64,000 nucleotides of DNA from Pseudomonas sp. S31 (GTDB lineage: Bacteria > Pseudomonadota > Gammaproteobacteria > Pseudomonadales > Pseudomonadaceae). Position 1 is the stretch's first letter. Every line of letters begins with the position of its first letter. The stretch is from assembly GCF_016648105.1 (NCBI RefSeq), contig NZ_JACVVE010000030.1, positions 19,619 through 83,618 on the forward strand, written 5' to 3'. The translations under genes were made by a program, and so were the position numbers. The notes under the pieces are model-generated. The model was not told the DNA's origin and did no database searches. It saw only the letters and a list, made by a program, of their open reading frames with translations. This document shows positions 9,396 to 20,278 of the stretch, in pieces.

Positions 9396-9424
9396 AAAAA
9401 GCCGACCCTTGGGTCGGCTTTTTT
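9396..9424 (+). terminator. Terminator of lptFG
   Basis: AAAAAGCCGACCC-TT-GGGTCGGCTTTTTT is a perfect GC-rich stem with an A run before it and a U run after it. It may serve both lptG and the convergent RDD gene. Confidence 0.9.
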
Positions 9425-9454
9425 GTGGTCGCTGGGCCGGCAATACGCGTAACG

Positions 9455-9943
9455 TCATTTTTTACGCTTGGGCAGCCGCACCAGTTGGGTTTCCGAGTAG
9501 ATGTCGTGCCAGCCGCGCTTGCGCTTGTCGACCAGGGCCCAGAAGAACCCCAGCCCCAGGCACAGCCACGAAGCAATCGACACCACGAAGCGCAACAGCG
9601 CTTGCCACAGGCTGATGGCGCTGCCGTCGGCATTCTGCACCCGCACCCCCCACACCTGCATGCCCAGGGTTTGGCCGCCATGGGTCCAGAACTTGGCGAA
9701 GAAGCCGAACAGGGCGAATAGCAGGAGGGTCGACAGCAGTGGGTCGCCATCCAGGGCGCCGGCCTCGGTGAGTTCGCGCATGCGTGCTTCGCCGATGATC
9801 GCCATCTGGATCATCTTGTAGGCGCCTGCGGTAACGATCAGCAGCGCGGTGCACAGCAGGAAGTCATAGAACATCGCCGCCAGGCGTCGGCCCAGGCCGA
9901 CCGGTGGGAAATCACCCTGGGGGGAGAGCAGGGGCTTGGACAT
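9455..9943 (-). CDS. RDD family membrane protein
   Basis: This 162-residue protein has the RDD signature near its N terminus (PVGLGRRLAAMFYDFLL, where the RDD motif has become R-A-M-F-Y-D) and about three hydrophobic helices. A central GGQTLGMQVWGVRV motif is typical of the family. The start MSKPLLSPQGDF is chosen over an ATG 20 codons upstream that lies inside the neighbouring terminator. RDD proteins have been linked to ion or solute transport; the role here is not known. Confidence 0.8.
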   Translation of the reverse strand: MSKPLLSPQGDFPPVGLGRRLAAMFYDFLLCTALLIVTAGAYKMIQMAIIGEARMRELTEAGALDGDPLLSTLLLFALFGFFAKFWTHGGQTLGMQVWGVRVQNADGSAISLWQALLRFVVSIASWLCLGLGFFWALVDKRKRGWHDIYSETQLVRLPKRKK

Positions 9944-9983
9944 GCAGGACGGCTCCGTATGGCGAAGCGGGTATTCTACGGGC

Positions 9984-10017
9984 AAAAAAAAGCCCCTGCA
10001 CATGGCAGGGGCTTTTT
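9984..10017 (-). terminator. Terminator of the cold-shock gene
   Basis: On the minus strand AGCCCCTGCC-ATGT-GCAGGGGCT is followed by T8, ending transcription from the cold-shock gene before the RDD gene. Confidence 0.88.
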
Positions 10018-10034
10018 AGGAGTCGGGCTTGTGC

Positions 10035-10244
10035 TTAGACAGGCTGGACTTTGTCAGCCTGCATGCCTTTCTGGCCTTGGACTGCTTCGAAGGTGACCTT
10101 CTGGCCTTCTTTCAGGCTCTTGAAGCCGTTGCCTTCGATGGCACGGAAGTGCACGAACAGATCCGGACCGCTCTCTGGGGTGATGAAGCCGTAACCTTTC
10201 TCGTCATTGAACCACTTGACGGTACCGTTCTGACGCTCAGCCAT
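10035..10244 (-). CDS. CspA-family cold-shock protein
   Basis: This 69-residue single cold-shock domain protein carries both nucleic-acid-binding motifs, KGYGFI (RNP1) and DLFVHF (RNP2). It begins MAERQNGTVKWFNDEKG. Members act as RNA chaperones, and some are constitutive rather than cold-induced. The leader upstream is AT-rich and long, as is common for csp genes. Confidence 0.93.
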   Translation of the reverse strand: MAERQNGTVKWFNDEKGYGFITPESGPDLFVHFRAIEGNGFKSLKEGQKVTFEAVQGQKGMQADKVQPV

Positions 10245-10591
10245 TGTCTTGTTTCCTATGAAGCTTAAATTTTTTGATGACAGTTTCTTTCACATATTTG
10301 TAGGCGAAAGAGTACCGGGCTGGGTTGCAGGAAAGTAAGAGACGTCGAACGGGTTGTAGCAGATTGCGGCTACTGGCCCAGGTCACGAACTGTTGCGACC
10401 CATGCAAACACAGTGCAGTGACTCTACGCCAACTCCCGAGAAAAAAACAAGCCCTCCGAGCTGCAGGAAATCGGGCATTTGCCGATAGCCGACAAAATTG
10501 TCGGAAACGGCATGGCGCCTGGCCTGGCGCCATGTTGAAAAGTTATGGAAGAGGTTCGAAAACGAATATCGGCGAACCTCATGTTGTGCAT
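10245..10591. other. Intergenic region between csp and gcvT, with hairpins
   Basis: No gene is visible in these 347 bases. They should hold the csp promoter and leader (AT-rich at 10260-10300). Two hairpins lie at 10489-10504 (CCGACA-AAAT-TGTCGG) and 10511-10534 (a perfect 9-bp stem CATGGCGCC/GGCGCCATG). The second stem lies just downstream of gcvT and could be a terminator or an mRNA 3'-end stabiliser, but neither strand has a clear U run after it. Confidence 0.5.
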
Positions 10592-11713
10592 TCAGCCGCG
10601 ATAGTAACGTTGTGCAACGAAAGGCATTTTGCTGACTTTCAGGGCAACTTGCTTGCCGCGTACCAAGGCGAACAACGCGGTATCGAGTGCTGCATGTTCG
10701 ACTTCGACATAGCCCATGGCCAAGGGTGCGCCGAGCGTCGGGCCGAATCCACCACTGCACACTTGGCCAACGGTCTTGCCCGTGGCATCGACGATCTCGG
10801 CACCTTCGCGCACTGGCGTGCGTTCCTGCGGCAGCAGGCCTACGCGCTTGCGCGCCACGCCCTGGCGCTGCTGGGCGAACACCGTTTCGGCACCGGGGAA
10901 GCCGCCGGCGCGCTCGGCGTCGGCGCGGCGTACCTTGGAAATGGCCCAGAGCAGGCTGGCTTCGACGGGGGTAGTGGTGGTGTCCATGTCATGGCCGTAG
11001 AGGCACAGGCCGGCTTCCAGGCGCAGCGAGTCGCGCGCACCGAGGCCGATCGGTTGTACCTCCGGCTCGGCCAGCAGGCGACGGGCCAGGGCTTCGGCGC
11101 CGGCGACCGGCACCGAGATCTCATAGCCGTCCTCGCCGGTGTAGCCCGAGCGGCTGACGAAGCAGTCCTGGCCCAGCAGTGTGACCGGGCGGAACTGCAT
11201 GAAGGTCATGCCCGCCACTTCCGGCGCCAGGCGCTCGAGCACCTTGACCGCTGCCGGGCCTTGCAGGGCGAGCAGGGCGCGTTCAGCGAACAGCGGCTGG
11301 ATCTCGCACTGGCCGCCGATGCGTTCTTGCAGGTGGGCCAGATCCTGGTCCTTGCAGGCGGCGTTGACCACCAGGAACAGCGTGTCGTCACCCAGGTTGG
11401 CGACCATCAGGTCGTCGAGGATGCCGCCCTGCTCGTTGGTGAACATGGCGTAGCGCTGCATCCCCAGCGGCAGGTCGACGATATCCACTGGCACCAGGCT
11501 CTCCAGGGCCTTGGCGGCGTCGCTGCCGCGCAGCACGATCTGGCCCATGTGCGAGACGTCGAACAGGCCGGCCTGCTCGCGGGTGTGCAGGTGTTCCTTG
11601 AGCACGCCAAGTGGGTACTGCACCGGCATGTCGTAGCCGGCGAACGGCACCATGCGCGCACCCAGTTCCAGGTGCAGGGCGTGCAGTGGGGTCTTGAGCA
11701 GTGTTTCGGACAT
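10592..11713 (-). CDS. gcvT: Glycine cleavage system T protein (aminomethyltransferase)
   Basis: This 373-residue tetrahydrofolate-dependent aminomethyltransferase releases ammonia from the aminomethyl-lipoyl H protein. The sequence has the GcvT folate-binding fold with FAGYDMPVQYP near the N terminus, FDVSHMGQI, and SGYTGEDGYEI near residue 195. It is the last gene of gcvH-gcvP-sdaA-gcvT. P. putida also carries a second gcv set, so this is probably the catabolic copy. Confidence 0.95.
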   Translation of the reverse strand: MSETLLKTPLHALHLELGARMVPFAGYDMPVQYPLGVLKEHLHTREQAGLFDVSHMGQIVLRGSDAAKALESLVPVDIVDLPLGMQRYAMFTNEQGGILDDLMVANLGDDTLFLVVNAACKDQDLAHLQERIGGQCEIQPLFAERALLALQGPAAVKVLERLAPEVAGMTFMQFRPVTLLGQDCFVSRSGYTGEDGYEISVPVAGAEALARRLLAEPEVQPIGLGARDSLRLEAGLCLYGHDMDTTTTPVEASLLWAISKVRRADAERAGGFPGAETVFAQQRQGVARKRVGLLPQERTPVREGAEIVDATGKTVGQVCSGGFGPTLGAPLAMGYVEVEHAALDTALFALVRGKQVALKVSKMPFVAQRYYRG

Positions 11714-11740
11714 CGATGACTCCTTGGTTTGCTGTTCGGG

Positions 11741-13117
<1,377 letters not shown>

Positions 13118-13142
13118 GGCGATTCTCCAGGTTGACGGTGAC

Positions 13143-13220
13143 CCCTGTAGGAGCGGGTTCACCCGCGAAAGCGGTGGTGAGGCCAGCATCGCATTCGCGG
13201 GTGAACCCGCTCCTACAGGG
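13143..13220. repeat. Inverted pair of P. putida-type REP elements
   Basis: The arms at 13143-13169 and 13194-13220 are perfect 27-bp inverted copies with the core CGCGGGTGAACCCGCTCCTA. They sit within the operon between gcvP and sdaA, where they could stabilise or attenuate the transcript. Confidence 0.9.
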
Positions 13221-13241
13221 CGGCAGTGGACCCGAGGGCCA

Positions 13242-16097
<2,856 letters not shown>

Positions 16098-16108
16098 GGT
16101 CGGTCTCC

Positions 16109-16492
16109 TCAGGCGTCGTCGTTGGCTTTGATCAGGCGGTCGTAGGCGTCCTGGTCGAGCAGCGCGTCGACTTCGGCCATGTCGGCCGGGTTGAAGCGGA
16201 AGAACCAGCCTTCGCCCAGCGGGTCTTCGTTGACCAGTTCGGGCTGGTCGGCAAGTTGTTCGTTGACCGCCACGACTTCACCGGTGAGCGGCATGTACAC
16301 GCCACTGGCGGCCTTGACCGATTCGACGGTAGAGGCTTCGGCGCCCTTGTCGTAATGCTGCAGTTCCGGCAGTTGCACGTAGACCACATCACCCAGGGCG
16401 TTCTGGGCGTAGGCGGTGATGCCCACGGTGACACTGCCATCGGCTTCGACGCGCAGCCATTCGTGATCTTCAGTGAAACGCAACTCGCTCAT
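16109..16492 (-). CDS. gcvH: Glycine cleavage system H protein
   Basis: This 127-residue lipoyl carrier shuttles the aminomethyl group between P and T proteins. The lipoylation site is the lysine in STVESVKAASGVYMP around residue 65. MSELRFTEDHEWL is the standard N terminus. It is the first gene of the operon. The upstream region contains a sigma-54 promoter and candidate activator boxes (separate entries), so the operon is probably induced by glycine through a TyrR-like enhancer-binding protein. Confidence 0.96.
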   Translation of the reverse strand: MSELRFTEDHEWLRVEADGSVTVGITAYAQNALGDVVYVQLPELQHYDKGAEASTVESVKAASGVYMPLTGEVVAVNEQLADQPELVNEDPLGEGWFFRFNPADMAEVDALLDQDAYDRLIKANDDA

Positions 16493-16557
16493 GGGAAATC
16501 CTCGGGAAGCAGGGCTTGGTGGCGCGTAAGGCGCGCCCGGTCAGTGAGGATTTTTAT

Positions 16558-16573
16558 TGCAAGAATGTGGCCA
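16558..16573 (-). promoter_or_regulatory. Sigma-54 (-24/-12) promoter of the gcvHP-sdaA-gcvT operon
   Basis: On the minus strand TGGCCACATTCTTGCA has GG and GC dinucleotides exactly 12 bp apart, as in the sigma-54 consensus TGGCAC-N5-TTGCA. It lies about 65 bp upstream of the gcvH start, giving a predicted transcript start near 16546. Confidence 0.7.
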
Positions 16574-16592
16574 CTTAAAAAAAGTTTATGTT

Positions 16593-16605
16593 TATCAATT
16601 AGTTA
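16593..16605 (+). promoter_or_regulatory. Putative IHF site upstream of gcvH
   Basis: TATCAATTAGTTA fully matches WATCAA-N4-TTR. It lies between the sigma-54 promoter and the nearest activator box, where IHF-induced bending would help the activator contact the polymerase. Confidence 0.55.
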
Positions 16606-16637
16606 TATGAAGGTTTAGGTTTTTCGAAATACTTGAT

Positions 16638-16756
16638 TGGAATGAAATCGATACAGTCATATAGCGGTGGCAAAAGGTTTGATCTATCAAACCCTTGGCT
16701 ATAAGCCACCGACCTCATACGGAATGAAATCAATACAGTGTATTGATTCCATTCCG
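16638..16756. promoter_or_regulatory. Three 18-bp GcsR-like operator boxes
   Basis: Boxes occur at 16638-16655 (minus, TGTATCGATTTCATTCCA), 16720-16737 (minus, TGTATTGATTTCATTCCG) and 16739-16756 (plus, TGTATTGATTCCATTCCG). Each resembles TGTAACG-N4-CGTTCCG, which I recall as the P. aeruginosa GcsR site at its gcv operon. The last two form a near-perfect palindrome with a 1-bp centre. Between box 1 and box 2 lies a perfect short inverted repeat (16676-16693). Confidence 0.6.
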
Positions 16757-16807
16757 CATGAGCTGTGGGGGCGCGCTCAGGCTTGGACTTGCCTGTTGAT
16801 CAGCCCC

Positions 16808-17728
16808 TCAACTGGCCTGCAACGCCCGCGGTCGCTGGCTGCGCAATTCATCCTGGGCCTCGCTCGCCGGTTGCAGTTGGAAGTCGAAGCGCACGCTGGC
16901 AAAGCGCCCTGCGATCCCGCTGCTGGGGTCTTCGCCCAGGATCACGTCACCCACCAGTCCGTCGCGGGTGGCGTGGGCGAAGTCGTCCCACAGGTACTGG
17001 TCGCCGGCCAGGTTGATCTGGGTGGTCAGGTGGCGGTGGCCAGGTGCGCAGATGAAGAAGTGAATGTGCGCCGGGCGCTGGCCATGGCGGCCCAGCAGGT
17101 CCAGGCATTGCTGGGTCGGCCCGTCGGGAGGGCAGCCATAGCCACTGGGTACGATGCTGCGTGCGCGGTAGCGGCCCTGGGCGTCGGTGCGGATGCGTCG
17201 GCGCAGGTTGTAGTCGCTCTGGCTGGAGTCGAAGTAGGAATACAAGCCCTGGGTATTGGCATGCCAGACGTCGACGATGGCGCCGGCGATCGGTTTGCCC
17301 TGCAGGTCCAGCACCTGGCCTTCGAGCAGCATCGGCATGCCGGGGTCGGTGCCGTCGTCCAGCCGGGCTTCGCCTTCGTGCAACGGCGCGCCGGCCACGT
17401 ACAGGGGACCTTCGATGGTGCGTGGCGTGCCGCCGACATGCCCGGCCTGCTGGTCGCGGGCGTCGCTGAGCAGGTCGAGGAAGTGCTCCAGGCCCAGGCC
17501 GGCCACCAGCAAACCGGCCTCGCCACGGCCGCCCAGGCGGTTCAGGTAGTCGACCGCCGACCAGAATTCGTCGTCGCTGATCTCGAGGTCTTCGATCAGC
17601 CGGGCGCAGTCCTGCAGCAGGCGCAGGACGATCTGTTTCACGCGCGGGTTGCCCTGTGCGCTGTGGGCGCCTGCGGCCTTTTCGAAGAACGCCAGCAGTT
17701 CGGCGGTATGAGCGATTTTTGCAGCCAT
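16808..17728 (-). CDS. catA: Catechol 1,2-dioxygenase (intradiol, ortho cleavage)
   Basis: This 306-residue Fe(III) intradiol dioxygenase opens catechol to cis,cis-muconate. Candidate iron ligands are the tyrosines in GLYSYFD and PSGYGCPPDG and the two histidines in RPAHIHFF, in the family order. The N-terminal helical linker domain is present and the length is normal. The ATG giving MAAKIAHTAELL follows GAGG at 6-nt spacing; a GTG four codons upstream is less likely. It lies downstream of the phenol sensor gene in the same orientation but has its own sigma-54 promoter. catB and catC are not here, so muconate must be processed by genes elsewhere. Confidence 0.93.
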   Translation of the reverse strand: MAAKIAHTAELLAFFEKAAGAHSAQGNPRVKQIVLRLLQDCARLIEDLEISDDEFWSAVDYLNRLGGRGEAGLLVAGLGLEHFLDLLSDARDQQAGHVGGTPRTIEGPLYVAGAPLHEGEARLDDGTDPGMPMLLEGQVLDLQGKPIAGAIVDVWHANTQGLYSYFDSSQSDYNLRRRIRTDAQGRYRARSIVPSGYGCPPDGPTQQCLDLLGRHGQRPAHIHFFICAPGHRHLTTQINLAGDQYLWDDFAHATRDGLVGDVILGEDPSSGIAGRFASVRFDFQLQPASEAQDELRSQRPRALQAS

Positions 17729-17746
17729 GGGATACCTCACAGGTCA

Positions 17747-17760
17747 TTGTTGTTGTTTTT
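17747..17760 (-). promoter_or_regulatory. Crc/Hfq CA motif in the catA leader
   Basis: The minus strand reads AAAAACAACAACAA about 20 nt before the catA start, matching the AAnAAnAA target of Hfq/Crc catabolite repression. Confidence 0.55.
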
Positions 17761-17776
17761 CCGGTGAAGTCGGTTT

Positions 17777-17792
17777 TGCAAAGCCGGTGCCA
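17777..17792 (-). promoter_or_regulatory. Sigma-54 (-24/-12) promoter of catA
   Basis: On the minus strand TGGCACCGGCTTTGCA is an exact TGGCAC-N5-TTGCA match. The predicted transcript start is near 17766, about 38 nt upstream of the catA ATG. Confidence 0.85.
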
Positions 17793-17845
17793 GGTCGCCA
17801 ACCCAGGCATTGCAGGGGCTCCAGGCGGTGGTCCGGGCAGGGCGG

Positions 17846-17892
17846 TGGATCATTTGATCAACACCGCCTGCCGGCATTGCGCAAATGCTCAA
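17846..17892 (-). promoter_or_regulatory. Tandem DmpR/XylR-type activating sequences upstream of catA
   Basis: Two 16-bp dyads, TTGATCAAATGATCCA (minus, 17861-17846) and TTGCGCAAATGCTCAA (plus, 17877-17892), have centres 31 bp apart, about three helical turns. Both resemble TTGATCAATTGATCAA. The distal one overlaps the last codons of the phenol sensor gene. Confidence 0.7.
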
Positions 17893-19592
17893 GCCCTGCC
17901 TGGGGCCTCTTCGCCGGGTGCCTTCTTCAGCCGGTAGGCCAGGGCCGGGCGGGTCATGCCCAGCAGCCGCGCCGCTTCTGAGACATTCTGCTGGCAGCGG
18001 GCCATGGCCTCCTGCATCAATGCACCTTCCACCGATTCGAGGCTGGTACCGCTGTCGATGATCTGCGCGACCCAGCCTGGCGCGCCAGGACCACTGTCGG
18101 CGACCAGGCGGCCATCGTTGCCCAAACCGATGCTCTCGTCGATGGCCGGGGCCTGGGGGAAAAGGGCATCCACGGCGATGCTCTGGTTGTCGTCAGTGAT
18201 GATCACGCCGCGCTCCATGAGGTTTTCCAACTCGCGGATGTTGCCTGGCCATTCGTACTGTAGGCAGGCTTGCATTGCCCTGTCGCTGAGCCCCCGAGTC
18301 TTCTTGCCATAGCTTTCGTGCAGGCGGCCGAGGAAGTGCTCGATGAGCAGTGGAATGTCTTCGCGGCGTTCGCGCAGGGCAGGGATGCGCACTGGGAATA
18401 CGTTCAGTCGGTAGAACAGGTCGGCGCGAAAACGACCTTGCTTGACCGCCTGTTCAAGGTCTTCGTGGGTGGCGGCGATGACCCGCACATCGACCTGGCG
18501 GGTACGGGTGTCGCCCACCCGCTCCAGTTCGCCCTCCTGCAGCACGCGCAGCAGGCTGGCCTGGGCGCGCGGCGTCAGTTCGACGATTTCATCGAGGAAC
18601 AGCGTGCCGCCGTTGGCCCGCTCGAAGCGGCCCATGCGCGCCTGCTGGGCGCCGGTGTAGGCACCTTTCTCGACGCCGAACAGTTCGGCCTCGATCAGGT
18701 CGGGTGGGATCGTCGCGCAGTTGAGGGCCACGAACGGCGCGCCGGCGCGTTCGCTGCGCAGGTGCAGGCTGCGGGCGATCACTTCCTTGCCCACTCCGGT
18801 TTCGCCCAGCAGCAGCACCGAGGCCTTGCCGGTGGCGACCTTGTCGATCAAGGTGCAGCAGCGCCGATACACCGCCGAGTCACCGATGCCATAGAACTGC
18901 CCGGCCGCGTACTGCAGGCGCTGGCGCAGGTTGGCCACCTGCACCTGCAGGCTCTGCAGCTCGTCGATGATCGGGTCGCTCTGAAAGTAGCGCATGAACT
19001 CATCGGCATCTTCCCACTGCTCGACGGGCTTGCCGATGATGCGGCATTCGGCACCGCCGCAGCCCCGGCAGCTGACTTCCTTGTACAGCACCTGGCGGCC
19101 GAGGAAGAACGAGCTGTAGCTGATCGCATAGCCCAGCAGCATCCAGCAGATCGGCTGGTCGGAGTGCAGGTTCTCGAGCTGGCAGTTTTCTACCTCGTAC
19201 GAGTCCTGCCACTGGATATCGGCGTAGAAGTGGCCGCTCTCCAGGTCGATCTCCAATTGCAGTGGACGGGCCTTGACCATGCCCTTGAGCGAGTGCAACT
19301 GCGGGCCGATGAAGAACATCTCGACCGGGTTGCCGTTGGGCCGCAGCTTGCGCGCAAGCTCGGCATCCTTGAGCCCGGACTGGTAGCCCAGGCGCAGGAA
19401 GAAGCCTTTGGCCCGTTCGACCCCGAGCATTTCGATCAGCTCGCGGCGCATGCTCGCCATCACCGCGGCCTGGACCAGCAGCATGCGTTGTTCGTCCAGC
19501 CAGATCTTGCCTTCGGTGCCGAGAAAGCGCACCCGCTCGGTGAGGTCCTTCAAGGCCGGTGCCGGTTCAGGTGCCCGGTACTGGGTGATCAT
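17889..19592 (-). CDS. dmpR: Phenol-responsive sigma-54 activator, DmpR/MopR type
   Basis: This 567-residue NtrC-family activator has an N-terminal XylR_N sensor with V4R fold (about 1-210), a B-linker, an AAA+ domain (Walker A GETGVGKE; sigma-54 contact GAYTGA) and a C-terminal HTH (VSEAARLLGMTRPALAYRL). The phenol-contact pair H100 and W128 and the zinc ligands C149, E172, C175 and C183 align with MopR residues (H106, W134, C155, E178, C181, C189), offset by six. The ATG at 19592 follows AAGGGG at about 8 nt and gives DmpR-like length; a longer frame to 19733 lacks support. It diverges from the hydroxylase operon and lies just upstream of catA. Effectors are probably phenol and simple alkylphenols, by homology. 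Confidence 0.92.
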   Translation of the reverse strand: MITQYRAPEPAPALKDLTERVRFLGTEGKIWLDEQRMLLVQAAVMASMRRELIEMLGVERAKGFFLRLGYQSGLKDAELARKLRPNGNPVEMFFIGPQLHSLKGMVKARPLQLEIDLESGHFYADIQWQDSYEVENCQLENLHSDQPICWMLLGYAISYSSFFLGRQVLYKEVSCRGCGGAECRIIGKPVEQWEDADEFMRYFQSDPIIDELQSLQVQVANLRQRLQYAAGQFYGIGDSAVYRRCCTLIDKVATGKASVLLLGETGVGKEVIARSLHLRSERAGAPFVALNCATIPPDLIEAELFGVEKGAYTGAQQARMGRFERANGGTLFLDEIVELTPRAQASLLRVLQEGELERVGDTRTRQVDVRVIAATHEDLEQAVKQGRFRADLFYRLNVFPVRIPALRERREDIPLLIEHFLGRLHESYGKKTRGLSDRAMQACLQYEWPGNIRELENLMERGVIITDDNQSIAVDALFPQAPAIDESIGLGNDGRLVADSGPGAPGWVAQIIDSGTSLESVEGALMQEAMARCQQNVSEAARLLGMTRPALAYRLKKAPGEEAPGRA

Positions 19593-19784
19593 AGGTAGCG
19601 CCCCTTGATTGTAGTTGTATGGGGTTTCGGCATGGGCCCGCTCAGGCTGGCGGGTTTCGTTCATGCCGAGGAGGCCTGGGTGTGCACGCATGGGCCGTCC
19701 TGTCCTTTCTAAAACCGCCTGAAAGCCAGGCAAAAGTCAATCGCCGGGTGAATGGGTCATTTGCTGCATCGTCGCGATCAGGCA

Positions 19785-19800
19785 TTGATCAAATGATCAA
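19785..19800 (+). promoter_or_regulatory. DmpR-type upstream activating sequence of the hydroxylase operon
   Basis: TTGATCAAATGATCAA differs by one base from the XylR/DmpR consensus dyad TTGATCAATTGATCAA. Its centre is about 154 bp upstream of the predicted transcript start. Confidence 0.8.
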
Positions 19801-19879
19801 TCTGCCGCGAGCACAGGGTGGCCGACAGCCCTCTGGATGCGCCCTGGGTGGCCAGGCTCCTGATTTAAAAGTCAATTTT

Positions 19880-19892
19880 TATCAATTGGTTA
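19880..19892 (+). promoter_or_regulatory. Putative IHF site upstream of the hydroxylase operon
   Basis: TATCAATTGGTTA fully matches WATCAA-N4-TTR and lies between the activating sequence and the -24 element, as described for the dmp Po promoter. Confidence 0.6.
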
Positions 19893-19921
19893 TGAGCTAT
19901 GCCCACGAGGTTTTTACGGCC

Positions 19922-19937
19922 TGGCACAGCTGTTGCT
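19922..19937 (+). promoter_or_regulatory. Sigma-54 (-24/-12) promoter of the phenol hydroxylase operon
   Basis: TGGCACAGCTGTTGCT matches TGGCAC-N5-TTGCW, with GG and GC 12 bp apart. The predicted transcript start is near 19947, about 25 nt before the first gene. Confidence 0.88.
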
Positions 19938-19971
19938 CTGATCCCATCGAGCCCAGATGGAGCAACTCACC

Positions 19972-20229
19972 ATGACCCCAGCCACTTCGTCATTCGAGCA
20001 AATGCCGCGTTACGTTCGCGTTCGCAGCGAGCCGGGCGCCGCCTTCGTCGAATTCGACTTCGCCATTGGCTACCCGGACCTGTTCGTCGAGCTGGTCCTG
20101 CCAGCAGCGGCCTTCGCCAGTTTCTGCGAGCACAACCAGGTGCAGCACATGGACGCGACGATGGCCGCTGCCGTCGACGCCGACATGCTCAAGTGGCGCT
20201 ACGGCGAAGGCCGCGACCAGGACGACTGA
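19972..20229 (+). CDS. dmpK: Phenol hydroxylase assembly subunit, DmpK-like
   Basis: This 85-residue protein corresponds to DmpK/PhhK/MopK, which is needed for assembly of active hydroxylase but is not part of the catalytic turnover complex. It has the features MPRYVRVRSEPGAAFVEFDF and a D/E-rich C terminus. I prefer the ATG at 19972, spaced 9 nt from GGAG; an ATG at 19957 overlaps the presumed ribosome-binding site. It is the first gene after the sigma-54 promoter. Confidence 0.88.
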   Translation: MTPATSSFEQMPRYVRVRSEPGAAFVEFDFAIGYPDLFVELVLPAAAFASFCEHNQVQHMDATMAAAVDADMLKWRYGEGRDQDD

Positions 20230-20254
20230 GGCGCTGCGCTGCAGCCTTGCCCAC

Positions 20255-20262
20255 AACAACAA
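20255..20262 (+). promoter_or_regulatory. Crc/Hfq CA motif before dmpL
   Basis: AACAACAA, part of a longer AACAAC repeat, lies 16 nt before the dmpL start and just before its AGGA ribosome-binding site. Confidence 0.5.
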
Positions 20263-20278
20263 CTACAGGACGCCTTGC

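Larger units (their letters stand above)
19593..19971. other. Divergent control region between the phenol sensor and hydroxylase operon
   Basis: These 379 bases hold no gene. They contain an activating sequence at 19785-19800, a degenerate second copy near 19754-19769 (31-bp centre spacing), an IHF-like site and the sigma-54 promoter of the hydroxylase operon. The sensor gene start has AAGGGG as its ribosome-binding site; I could not identify its promoter with confidence. Confidence 0.65.

Noticed and set aside
19593..19733. A 47-residue N-terminal extension of the phenol sensor
   Set aside because: The extension has no match in DmpR/MopR, while the ATG at 19592 has a good ribosome-binding site and places all sensor residues at DmpR numbering.
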